The notes under the pieces were generated by a model. That model searched no databases. It was given only the letters and a program-made list of their open reading frames with translations, and was not told the origin of the DNA. From Thermoflexales bacterium (lineage in GTDB: Bacteria; Chloroflexota; Anaerolineae; Fen-1058), in the NCBI GenBank assembly GCA_030834835.1, contig JAUQXD010001306.1, forward strand, positions 1-14,886: a stretch of 14,886 nucleotides of DNA, given 5' to 3'. Numbering within the stretch: the stretch's first letter is position 1; each line of letters begins with the position of its first letter. The translations under genes and the position numbers were made by a program. Shown piece by piece: positions 6,384-14,000 of the stretch.

Positions 6384-7246
6384 TGCTCCCGGCCGACCTA
6401 CAGCGCGCCCTGTTCCCACATGTAGGCGATGTTCGCGCCGCTCACAGACTGAGCGGCGGCGACATCAACGCCGCATGGCGGATCGAAACAGCCTCCGGCC
6501 AACGCTGTTTCATCAAATGGAATCCGCGCCCCCTGCCCCGCCTGTTTGAAGTTGAAGCACGCGGCCTGCAATTGCTGGCGGAGGCGTGTGCGCTGCGCGC
6601 GCCGCGCGTCATCGCCGTCATCGATCAACCGCCCGCGCTGGTGCTGGAATGGATCGATCCGGGCGCGCATAAGTCCACCGCCACCGAAGCGCTGGGGCGC
6701 GGCCTGGCGCAACAACACCGCTCGATTGGCGCAGCCTTCGGGCTGGATCACGACAACTACATCGGCGCGACGCCGCAGATCAACACATCCTCAACTTCGT
6801 GGCTTGAGTTCTATCGCGATCGACGCCTGGGCGAACAGGCAAAGTTAGCGCAGGCGCGCGGCCATCTCACACCCGATCGGGCGCGGCGGCTCGATCGAGT
6901 GCGGCAACACCTCGATCGCTGGATCGATCCATCGGGCGTTGTGCCCTCGTTGTTACACGGCGATCTATGGGGCGGCAATTACCTGATCGATGCGAGCGGG
7001 CAGCCGGTTTTGATCGATCCGGCGGTGTACTACGGCGACCGCGAAGCCGAGATCGCATTCACGGAATTATTCGGCGGCTTCGGGGCGCGCTTCTACGCCG
7101 CCTACAACGAAGCGTGGCCGTTGGATCACGGCTATACCGATCGGCGCGATCTGTATAACCTGTATCATCTGCTCAATCACTTGAATCTATTCGGTGAAGG
7201 CTACGGCAGTTCGGTCGACGCGATTCTGTGGCGTTACGGTGACTGA
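6383..7246 (+). CDS. fructosamine/ketosamine 3-kinase family protein
   Basis: Protein of 287 residues, the usual length for the FN3K family, an aminoglycoside-phosphotransferase-like kinase fold. Visible elements: a glycine-rich GGDINAAWRI start; the ATP-binding Lys45 in CFIKWNP; Glu58 in the alpha-C helix (EVEARGLQLL); the hinge LVLEWI; the catalytic loop HGDLWGGN at 192-199 with Asp194; and the metal-binding motif DPAVYYGDRE starting at Asp212. Family members phosphorylate ketosamines (fructosamine, ribulosamine, erythrulosamine) on the third sugar carbon, making the adduct unstable so it leaves the protein amine. The ATG overlaps the upstream LMW-PTP stop by one base, implying a two-enzyme unit: dephosphorylate C5, then phosphorylate C3. 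The coding sequence is unusually rich in GATC. An aminoglycoside phosphotransferase is the alternative, but the DLWGGN and DPAVYYGDRE motifs argue for FN3K. Confidence 0.92.
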   Translation: MLPADLQRALFPHVGDVRAAHRLSGGDINAAWRIETASGQRCFIKWNPRPLPRLFEVEARGLQLLAEACALRAPRVIAVIDQPPALVLEWIDPGAHKSTATEALGRGLAQQHRSIGAAFGLDHDNYIGATPQINTSSTSWLEFYRDRRLGEQAKLAQARGHLTPDRARRLDRVRQHLDRWIDPSGVVPSLLHGDLWGGNYLIDASGQPVLIDPAVYYGDREAEIAFTELFGGFGARFYAAYNEAWPLDHGYTDRRDLYNLYHLLNHLNLFGEGYGSSVDAILWRYGD

Positions 7247-7311
7247 GTGCGCGCCCTCCTTTTGCTTAATGACCGACAATATTTGCGCGCATACGAGAAT
7301 TGGTTTCGCCC

Positions 7312-7340
7312 TTGCGGAAGTCGCGGGCGCGTGATAAAAT
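7312..7340 (+). promoter_or_regulatory. sigma-70-like promoter of tRNA-Gln
   Basis: TTGCGG (7312-7317) and TAAAAT (7335-7340) are separated by exactly 17 nt. The predicted transcription start near 7347 lies about 27 nt before the tRNA. The -10 box is the same TAAAAT hexamer seen upstream of the gene at 4857. Confidence 0.65.
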
Positions 7341-7373
7341 ACCGGACGCGCTAACCGCGCACTGTTTCAAAAT

Positions 7374-7445
7374 TGGGGGTTCGTCTAGCTGGCAGGACAG
7401 CAGACTCTGGATCTGTATGGAGGGGTTCGAATCCCTTACCCCCAG
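7374..7445 (+). tRNA. tRNA-Gln (anticodon CUG)
   Basis: A complete cloverleaf of 72 nt. The acceptor stem is tgggggt (7374-7380) with accccca (7438-7444) and discriminator G7445. The D arm is gtc...gac with GG in the loop. The anticodon stem gcaga/tctgt encloses loop ctctgga, giving anticodon CTG with U33 and purine 37. The T arm agggg/ccctt holds loop ttcgaat. CCA is not encoded. It has its own promoter and terminator, so it is expressed independently of both neighbouring genes. Confidence 0.95.
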
Positions 7446-7454
7446 CTATTCATG

Positions 7455-7494
7455 ACCTTGCGAGGACACTGACACTCTCGCAAGGTTTTGTTTT
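7455..7494 (+). terminator. Rho-independent terminator after tRNA-Gln
   Basis: accttgcgag (7455-7464) pairs perfectly with ctcgcaaggt (7477-7486) around a 12-nt loop. It is followed at once by tttgtttt (7487-7494). This is a classical intrinsic terminator, 10 nt past the tRNA end. Confidence 0.88.
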
Positions 7495-7523
7495 ATCCGG
7501 CCCACGATTGAGGAGCATCACCT

Positions 7524-8840
7524 GTGACCGCTGTGATGAATCGCCCGACTGCCACACCCGATCCGCGCTGGCGGCGCGCCCTGCAACGAGTGGCCTGGTT
7601 GGAACCGTTCTGGGTTAGCCTGATTGGCGCCGCCTTGCTGATGCCGCCGCGCTTTTTGCCCGAAGCACTGCAACCCGCCCTCACGCTTTATCGACCAGCG
7701 TTGACGGCCGCGCTGCTGTTGTTCTGGCCGATTCGCTGGCTGGCCTACGGGCAGTTGACGCGGCGCACCCCGCTCGATTGGCCATTGATATTCATGTTAG
7801 CCTGGCTGCCCGTCAACTATTGGGCCTCGGCCGATAAAGCATTGTCCTGGACGGCAATCAGTTATTTGCTGTTTGGCATCGCACTGTACCTGGCCCTGAT
7901 CAACTGGCCCCCTGCCCGGCGGCGACCCTACCTTGTCGGCTGGCTGATATTGGCCGTTGGCGTTAGCCTGACGCTGGCCGCGCCGCTGTTGACCGAACTC
8001 ACGTTGAGCAAACTGTTTAGCGTGCCATTCGTCAGCAGTCTGCTGGAACGCTTGAAGACCCTGCTGCCCGGCACGGTCAACGCCAACATCCTGGCGGGCG
8101 CGCTCACCGTGATAATCCCGCTACCTGTCGCGCTGGCGATCCGGCAGGATTGGACGCGGCGGCGCTGGCTACCGATCGGCTGTGCGCTGCTGAGCGTATT
8201 GATGCTGGCCGCTTTAATTCTCACTCAAAGTCGCGGGGCTTATCTGGCGACTGCGGTCGCCGTGGGCGTGATCCTGGCGCTGCGCTGGCCGAAGCTGTGG
8301 TATGCCATCCCTATCTTGCTGGTGGCGGGCGGCATCGCCGTGATCCAGATCGGGCCGAACAACCTGTTGGGCGATGCCGGATCAGGCAACGCGCTCGACG
8401 GGCTGGATGGCCGCCTCGAATTGTGGAGCCGCGCGCTCTATGCCATCAGCGATTTTCCGTTCACCGGAATCGGCGTGGGCACCTTCGAGCGTGTCATTCC
8501 GGTACTGTATCCGCTGTTCTCGATCGGGCCAGACACGACGATCTCCCACGCGCACAATCTACTGCTGCAAGTGGGCGTCGATCTGGGGCTGCCCGGTCTC
8601 ATCGCCTACACGGCATTATTCATCAACATTTTCGTCATGCTGATCAACCGTTTGCGACAGCGAGAGGGTGCGTTGGCGTGGGTGTTGGCCGCCGGGACAC
8701 TGGCCGGCCTGATTGCGATGTTCGTCCATGGGATATTTGATGCGCCGGTCTGGGGCGCTCGACCGGCGGTTTTACCCTGGCTGCTGATCGCGCTGGCGGT
8801 TCAAGTCGGCCTGCGTCCCATCGATCAAACATCGGGTTGA
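7524..8840 (+). CDS. O-antigen ligase/polymerase family membrane protein (Wzy_C)
   Basis: Protein of 438 residues, largely hydrophobic, with roughly 10-12 membrane helices. The Wzy_C/WaaL region is recognisable by TQSRGAYLA (234-242), the periplasmic-loop entry GRLELWSRAL (296-305), GIGVGTFE (315-322), HAHNLLLQVGVDLGLPGL (342-359) with His342 and His344, and a late HGIFD (402-406). Members ligate or polymerise undecaprenyl-linked oligosaccharides on the outer face of the membrane; related proteins in monoderms and Chloroflexota act on exopolysaccharide or glycoprotein glycans. The GTG at 7524 is preferred over an ATG at 7536 because GAGGAG (7510-7515) lies 8 nt upstream. No other polysaccharide gene is adjacent, so the substrate cannot be read from context. 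Ligase versus polymerase cannot be separated from sequence alone. Confidence 0.87.
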   Translation: MTAVMNRPTATPDPRWRRALQRVAWLEPFWVSLIGAALLMPPRFLPEALQPALTLYRPALTAALLLFWPIRWLAYGQLTRRTPLDWPLIFMLAWLPVNYWASADKALSWTAISYLLFGIALYLALINWPPARRRPYLVGWLILAVGVSLTLAAPLLTELTLSKLFSVPFVSSLLERLKTLLPGTVNANILAGALTVIIPLPVALAIRQDWTRRRWLPIGCALLSVLMLAALILTQSRGAYLATAVAVGVILALRWPKLWYAIPILLVAGGIAVIQIGPNNLLGDAGSGNALDGLDGRLELWSRALYAISDFPFTGIGVGTFERVIPVLYPLFSIGPDTTISHAHNLLLQVGVDLGLPGLIAYTALFINIFVMLINRLRQREGALAWVLAAGTLAGLIAMFVHGIFDAPVWGARPAVLPWLLIALAVQVGLRPIDQTSG

Positions 8841-8863
8841 ACTGTCTTCCTCCAGCGTAACTG

Positions 8864-8905
8864 AAAAGAACTTCGCGGATCACCATCGATCTACGAAGTT
8901 CTTTT
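8864..8905. terminator. bidirectional intrinsic terminator
   Basis: aaaagaacttcg (8864-8875) is a perfect 12-bp inverted match to cgaagttctttt (8894-8905), with an 18-nt loop. The stem begins with an A-run and ends with a T-run, so it can terminate transcription from either strand. It is placed 24 nt after the rightward stop at 8840, in the convergent junction. Confidence 0.8.
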
Positions 8906-8925
8906 TGAAAGCTGAAAGCAGGTCA

Positions 8926-9006
8926 GTTGGAGTGACGCCAGTCCCCTGGCCAATCACAGCCTCGGATCGTGATGGCCCAATCGAAATCTGGCGTCACTCA
9001 GCCAAC
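8926..9006. repeat. large interrupted palindrome (hairpin element)
   Basis: gagtgacgccag (8930-8941) is a perfect inverted match of ctggcgtcactc (8988-8999). It is extended outward, after a small bulge, by gttgg (8926-8930) with ccaac (9002-9006), the shared G being usable in one pairing only. Inside, ggcc-a-atcac and gtgat-ggcc form a second 9-bp stem with one bulged base. The whole 81-nt unit would fold into a single long arm. It is non-coding and of unknown class: a MITE/REP-like element or a structured RNA end. Confidence 0.65.
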
Positions 9007-9078
9007 ATCCCGCTCGCTGCGCCCCCCGGCAACGAGCAGCCTGCGAAGGCGACCCATTCAGCCCTGGACCTTACAGGC

Positions 9079-9163
9079 TGAGATGACATCCCGTCTTCCC
9101 CCCGGATAAGTAAGCCTCCCAATTGACTGCCAGGTCATGGCTAACAGACGGGATGCCATCTCA
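9079..9163. repeat. 18-bp inverted repeat bounding an 85-nt unit
   Basis: tgagatgacatcccgtct (9079-9096) and agacgggatgccatctca (9146-9163) are inverted copies with a single mismatch, enclosing 49 nt without an evident gene. The right arm contains the stop codon of the leftward transposase-derived ORF (TGA at 9163-9161), so the structure directly follows or closes that gene. There is no T-tract, so it is not a standard terminator. A small non-autonomous element, or a scar of the original insertion, are both possible. The interval 9007-9078 between this and the preceding palindrome shows only a minor gctcg/cgagc hairpin. Confidence 0.6.
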
Positions 9164-9997
9164 ACTTGCAAAGCGAGGCCGGGTTGCCAGTGACTCGTCA
9201 CGGCAAGCCCGATCGCAACACGCAGACCCGCACCATTCGAGTTGCTGCGCCGACTGGCTGAATTGCCTGTCCCATTCCAGCCAGAGCGTCCGCACTTCCG
9301 ACAACACCGCCGGACCATCCACGGCGAGCGCATTCAGCAGATAGACCGCATCGGCATCGATGGCGCGCGCGAGCCGGACCTGTTCCTCCCTCGAGCGCGG
9401 CAACAGATGGATCAGCTGCAACCGATTGTAGCGCTCGTACCAGTGCGGCCGGGCATTCGCTCGCAGCCATTCCGGCGATGAGACCGCCACCGCCTCCAAC
9501 ACCAGATGCACGGCTTCAATCAAGCGCTCCAGACAACTGACCGCGCACACTGCGCTCAGCACTTCGTCGGCAGTCGGATCGGGTTGGCCGGCTATCATCT
9601 CGCTCAATCGATCGAGTATGTGTTGCAGGGTCAACCGGGCGGCGGGTTGCTGCCTGAGATGACGCCGAAACTCGCACAGCCGTCGGTGATCAAAACCGGG
9701 ATAGGCGGCGGGCAGATGCAGGGCATACTTCCAGTCGGGTCGCACGCGCGTGGCCGCTTCAGCCTGCTGATCCGGCAGGTTCTCAAGATACTGCAAGACG
9801 GTCACCAGAGCGCACATCGTCAGCGGCCAGGCAGTTTGATTGCCGATCGGATCGAGCGGCGCGAGATCGATATCGGCCAGCAGCCGCTCAGCCTGGTCGC
9901 CAATGATCTGATAGCGGTTCTCACGACCAAAGACGGTTTTCGCGATGTAGGCTGTGCTGCCAGGAACAGGCGGCAACCGACTGACTGAGATCAACAC
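9161..9997 (-). CDS. transposase-derived protein, IS5/IS1182-type N-terminal region without DDE core
   Basis: An intact frame of 278 residues. It matches the N-terminal half of an IS5/IS1182-type transposase (DUF772 region): PPVPGSTAYIAKTVFG near the start, then TMCALVTVLQYLENLPDQQAEAA, DWKYALHLPAAYPGFDHRRLCEFRRHL, and later PEWLRANARPHWYERY and ALAVDGPAVLSEVRTLWLEWDRQF. Full-length relatives are roughly twice as long. The block that normally holds the first catalytic Asp (D-S-T-H-V) reads T-A-D-E-V here, and everything after the LEW position, including the other DDE residues, is absent. The last 20-odd residues (cysteine-rich) look unrelated. The GTG at 9997 is favoured because AGGAG (10009-10005) lies 7 nt upstream; an in-frame GTG at 10015 is the alternative. 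It cannot transpose alone. Either a decaying remnant or a domesticated DNA-binding protein; the absence of internal stops and frameshifts supports the second only weakly. Confidence 0.72.
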   Translation of the reverse strand: MLISVSRLPPVPGSTAYIAKTVFGRENRYQIIGDQAERLLADIDLAPLDPIGNQTAWPLTMCALVTVLQYLENLPDQQAEAATRVRPDWKYALHLPAAYPGFDHRRLCEFRRHLRQQPAARLTLQHILDRLSEMIAGQPDPTADEVLSAVCAVSCLERLIEAVHLVLEAVAVSSPEWLRANARPHWYERYNRLQLIHLLPRSREEQVRLARAIDADAVYLLNALAVDGPAVLSEVRTLWLEWDRQFSQSAQQLEWCGSACCDRACRDESLATRPRFAS

Positions 9998-10071
9998 GCA
10001 CTGTCTCCTACGCACCGTGAGCGCTGAACGTTACAGGCTTAGCCAATCATGAAAGCATCCAAAGCAGAGTG

Positions 10072-10135
10072 GCGGGCATCCTTCGACTTCACTCCGTTTC
10101 GCTCAGGATGCGCCCGCCGCGCAGTTGAAGGATGC
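10072..10135. repeat. intergenic palindromic repeat with two alternative hairpins
   Basis: gcgggcatcct (10072-10082) can pair with aggatgcgcccgc (10105-10117, two extra bases). Overlapping it, gcatccttcgact (10076-10088) can pair with agttgaaggatgc (10123-10135, one G-T). The two folds exclude each other. The central ccttcgactt...cgctcagga pattern resembles a short palindromic repeat seen between genes in many bacterial genomes, from memory. It lies in the predicted leader of the transposase-derived ORF. The stretch 10136-10195 shows no further structure. Confidence 0.5.
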
Positions 10136-10199
10136 GAGCGGTCTTCAAGCAGATTTAGTATCTCACCTGCGCAGCGCAACATCAGTTAGTGTGACATCC

Positions 10200-10229
10200 A
10201 CTATACTCGTCAGGGCCGCGCGGTGTAAA
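10200..10229 (-). promoter_or_regulatory. leftward sigma-70-like promoter
   Basis: Read on the minus strand, TTTACA (10229-10224) and TATAGT (10205-10200) are 18 nt apart. The expected start is near 10193, which gives a leader of about 195 nt before the GTG at 9997. It lies downstream of the response regulator gene, so it serves the transposase-derived ORF or a leader RNA and does not serve the two-component genes. Confidence 0.5.
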
Positions 10230-10312
10230 GCGTAGAAACTCACGTTTTTGGATGGACGGTGATGAGGGGAAAACTACGGATAGGCGTGCTTTGAATGCGT
10301 AGAAACTACGCA
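10230..10312. promoter_or_regulatory. repeated CGTAG-AAA-CTACG operator-like sites
   Basis: A perfect 7-bp inverted repeat with a 3-nt spacer, tgcgtag-aaa-ctacgca, lies at 10296-10312. A second copy, gcgtag-aaa-ctcacg (10230-10244), keeps the left half and directly abuts the -35 box of the leftward promoter, with its centre about 44 nt upstream of the predicted start. A third, half site aaa-ctacg is at 10271-10278. Centres are 35 and 32 nt apart. Dyads of this size suit a dimeric LuxR/NarL-type regulator, and such a regulator is encoded next door; the link is inferred. The remaining 10313-10378 shows nothing recognisable. Confidence 0.5.
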
Positions 10313-10378
10313 ACGGAAGTCGTTACACGCGGGGTGAACTACACGACCGCCGGGTCCGACACACCGATCGGTTGGCGG

Positions 10379-11023
10379 CTACTCCAACAGACCGTGTTCT
10401 TCGGCGAAGCTGGTTAACTCCACCCGACTGTGCAGGTTCAGCTTGCTCATCAAATTGGAGCGATGACCTTCAACCGTGCGCATGCTGAGGCTGAGCACAT
10501 CGGCGATCTGGCGATTGGTATAGCCTTTAGCCAGCAGGCGCAAGACATCGATCTCGCGCTGCGACAACGCCTCGTCGAGCAACGGTCCAGGCGCCGTCGC
10601 GGTTGGCTCCTTGAATAACACGCGCGTCATCGCCGGGTGAACATACAAATCGCCGCGACAGGCAGCATCGATGGCGTTGATCAATTCAGTCTCGGCGGCG
10701 CGTTTGACGATGTAGCCCGCCGCCCCCACGCGCACCGCCTCGCGCAGCAGGCTTTCATCTTCGTGAACGGTGAGGATGAGCACGCGAATATCGGGCTGCG
10801 TCTCCTTCAGCCGCCGGGCCACCGTAATGCCGCCGCCGACCGGCCCGGGCATACTGATGTCGGTCAGCACCACATCGGGCCGCAGGTCTTGCGCCAGCCG
10901 CAGCGCTTCACTGCCGTCCGCTGCCTCGCCAACAATTTCAAAGCCGGGGTGCGCGTTCAGGATCGTGCGCAGACCCGTGCGGATCAAACTATGGTCGTCA
11001 GCGATCAGAATACGAATGGTCAT
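10379..11023 (-). CDS. NarL/LuxR-family response regulator
   Basis: Protein of 214 residues. The receiver domain spans residues 3-122: acidic pair Asp9-Asp10, phospho-acceptor Asp55 (VVLTDISMPG), switch Thr85 (LILTVHEDE) and Lys107 (GYIVKRAAE). The loop after the phospho-acceptor, GPVGGGITVA, is slightly longer than usual. The LuxR-type helix-turn-helix runs from about 153 to 198 (LSQREIDVLRLLAKGYTNRQIADVLSLSMRTVEGHRSNL). It is a cytoplasmic transcription factor activated by phosphotransfer. The ATG at 11023 has a near-perfect GGAGG (11034-11030) 6 nt upstream, and the start lies 26 nt inside the end of the kinase gene, so the two form one unit and are almost certainly cognate. Its target is unknown; the dyads at 10230-10312 are candidates. 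Confidence 0.93.
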   Translation of the reverse strand: MTIRILIADDHSLIRTGLRTILNAHPGFEIVGEAADGSEALRLAQDLRPDVVLTDISMPGPVGGGITVARRLKETQPDIRVLILTVHEDESLLREAVRVGAAGYIVKRAAETELINAIDAACRGDLYVHPAMTRVLFKEPTATAPGPLLDEALSQREIDVLRLLAKGYTNRQIADVLSLSMRTVEGHRSNLMSKLNLHSRVELTSFAEEHGLLE

Positions 11024-14000
11024 TCGGAACCTCCACCACGATCGTCGTGCCGGCGCCCGCCGCGCTCTCGATCGTCAGCGAACCGCCCAACATCTCGACC
11101 CGTTCCTGCATGCCCACCAGGCCCAGATGTCCGTCTTGCGCCAGGCGGCCAATCTGCGCGTCAAAGCCCAGCCCGTTATCTTCCACAACGACGACCACGC
11201 GATCGCCCCGTCGCTCCAACAGCACATCGGCGCGCGTGGCGCGGGCATGCCGGCCGATGTTGGTCAACGCTTCTTGAACGATCCGATAGAGCGCCGTTTC
11301 GATCTCGGACGACACTCGCTCGCCGTTGAAACCCACGGCTTTGAACTGCGCGATCAGCCCGTAACGATCGCCCATCACCTTCACGTATTGTTGCAGCACA
11401 GGCACCAGCCCCAGATGATCCAGACTGGCCGGCCGCAGGTCGGCCGCGAGCCGATGCAAACTTTCAAACAGCCCGTTGGTGATCTGCTTCAGTTCAGCCA
11501 CCTCCGCCGCCTGATCCGGGTTGCTTAATTGCGGTTCGAGTTGGCGCAGACCGAACAACAGTGACGTTAGCGCCTGACCGGCCTCATCGTGCAGTTCGCG
11601 CGCCACGTAATGACGCTCTGCCTCTTGCGCCTCGACAAGCCGCCGTGACAACGATTGGAGCCGCTCCCGCCCGGCGCGCACCTGCTCGAACAGCCACGCA
11701 TTCTGAATCGCCACGGCGGCCTGCCCGACGAGCATCTCGGCCATGCGCTGATGTTCGATCGTAAAATATTCCGGCTCGGTTTTATCCAGCGAATACAGGC
11801 CGATGACGTGACCACCCGCGACGAGCGGCACGCCCAGCCAGCTGCGGACCTGATCGACGCCGGGGCGAGTTTCCCAACCCGGATGGGCCTGCGTATCGGC
11901 GATCAGGCAGCTCTGGCGCGTTGTCAGGAGCGCCTCAAATATCCGATTGGTCTGCACGTCAAAAGTGATCGCGGGGACAGCAGTCTGGTCGCTCGAACGC
12001 TCATAGCCGCGCGCCACACGCACGACCAGGCGCGATTCGGTTTCCAGCAGCATCACATTAGCGCTGTCGTACGGCACCAGCCGCCCTATGTAATCGAGCA
12101 GCGCCTCCAGCACGGTATCCAGATTCAGACTTTGCGTCAGTGCCAGGCTGGCAGCACTGAGCGTCTCCGCCAACTGGCGTTGGGCGCGTTCGGCCTGGCT
12201 GACGGCCAGCAGCTCTTGCGTATAACGTTCGAGCCGGGCTTCAGCCTGCTTGCGTTCGGTAATGTCGTGTTTGATGGCGATAAAGTGCGTGATCTCGCCC
12301 TGCTCGTTGAGCACCGGCGCGATGGTCTGCTCTTCGATATACAACCGCCCATCCCTGTGCCGATTGATGAGCTCGCCCTGCCAGACCTCGCCGGCCAGAA
12401 TCGTGTCCCACAACTGCCGATAGAACTCGGCGCTTTGCTGGCCCGAATTGAGCAGTCGAAAGTTTTTCCCCAGCGCTTCGGCCGCTTCGTAACCCGACAT
12501 GCGCGTGAAGGCCGGGTTGCACCACTGGATGTTGCCTTGCCGATCGGTGATGACGATGCCGTTGGCCGCCGCGCGCACCGCCGTCATTTGCAGCCGCAAC
12601 TGACCTTCTGCGCGTTCGCGTTCGGCCATTTCCCTGTGCAACTCCACGTTCGCTTGCGCCAGCTGTCGGGTTCGATCTTGTACCCGTTGCTCCAACTCGG
12701 CATGGGCATTACGCAACGCTTCTTCGGCCTGAGCGTGGGCCGCGCGCAGCCTGATGGTCTGGATCCCATAGGCGAGATCATCCGCCAGAGCGGTCAACAA
12801 TTGCACTTCCGCTTCCGAAAATGGATCGGGGTCTTTCGAATAGATTGTGATAGCGCCAAAGGCCCGGCCGTCGGCCAGGAGCGGAAACACAATCGAAGAA
12901 GCATAGCCGCGTTGCAAGGCTTCCTCACGCCAGGGCGCGAAATTCGGGTCGGTCAGCATATTGCGACACGCGCTGGGCTGCCCGGTGCGAATGGCCGTGC
13001 CGGTGGGGCCACGCCCGCGTTCCGTATCGGCCCACGTGATGTGCAGCGTCTCCAGATAGCCGATCTCGAAACCGGCGTGCGCCGCGGGACGAACCGTCCT
13101 GGCTTCATCGTCTTCGGCAAAGCCAATCCAGACCATCATGTGTCCGCAGTCCTCGACGATAATCCGGCAGACTTCCTCAAGGTATTGCGCTTCTGTCGAA
13201 GCTCGCATCAAAGCGTGATCGCTGTGAGTGTGCGCTCTTAACGTCCGATTGAGCTGCTGGAGCTGCGCTTCCCGCTGCTCGCGTTCGGCGATGTCGATGT
13301 TGGCAATGGTTAAGCCGATGACCTGGCCGGCGGTATCCCGCAACGGCTCGGCGGTCACATCGTACGCCCAGCGCACGCCGCGCGCGTGCCCCGAAACTTC
13401 AGCGCGTGCCGTCACGCCGGTTTCAAGTGCCCGGCTCAGCAGGGTCGTCAGTTCCGATGCTTCGCCGGGCGGGATCAATTCATCGGGGCGTTTCCCCAGC
13501 ACCTGCTCCGGCCTGAAGCCGTGACGGGTGTTGTATACCCAGGTGTAGCGCAGGTCGCGATCGAGCGTGGCGACTGTGATCGGCGCATTCTGCAGCGCGA
13601 TGCGAAAGCGCTCTTCGCTTTGTCGCAGAGCTTCGAGTGCGGCCTCCTTTTGGGATTCGGCCCGCTGGCGTTCGGTGATGTCGCGCACGATCAGGCTGGT
13701 GCGCAGCCGGCCATCCGTGCCTTTGAAGACGGTCGATGACACTTCGCCCGTAAACCATGCGCCATCGGCGCGAGCGAACCTTAATTCACCACGGAATTTG
13801 CCCGTGCGTGCCCGCTCTTCGAGCGCAACCGACAGGCGCGGATCGGACCGATCGACCACGCCGTTCCGACCAAGTCGGCAAATATCCGCCTCCGTTCGAC
13901 CCAACATGTGACAGGCCGCCGCATTGGCCGCCTCGATGCTGCCGTCGGGCGTAGTCAGCAAAATGCCGTCCAGGCTGTTGTCAAACAGCAGCCGGTAGCG

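Noticed and set aside
7373..7618. Small rightward ORF covering the tRNA and the start of the O-antigen ligase gene
   Set aside because: It runs through the tRNA and its terminator in a frame different from the real gene and has no ribosome site.
9071..10039. Nine-base direct repeat ttacaggct at 9071-9079 and 10031-10039 flanking the transposase-derived ORF, as a target-site duplication
   Set aside because: The inner ends (9080 onward and leftward from 10030) are not inverted repeats of one another, and a nine-base match within 1 kb next to repeats can arise by chance. Without terminal repeats the insertion boundaries cannot be set.
12252..12600. PAS6 of the kinase as a LOV blue-light sensor
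   Set aside because: The flavin-adduct motif would need Cys after G-x-N; the sequence reads GKNFRLL with Phe, so no photoadduct is possible.
11655..13241. Long rightward ORF of 528 codons opposite the sensor kinase
   Set aside because: The opposite strand encodes well-defined PAS, GAF and HisKA_3 domains. The antisense translation shows no domain, has no ribosome site and is a by-product of GC-rich codon bias.
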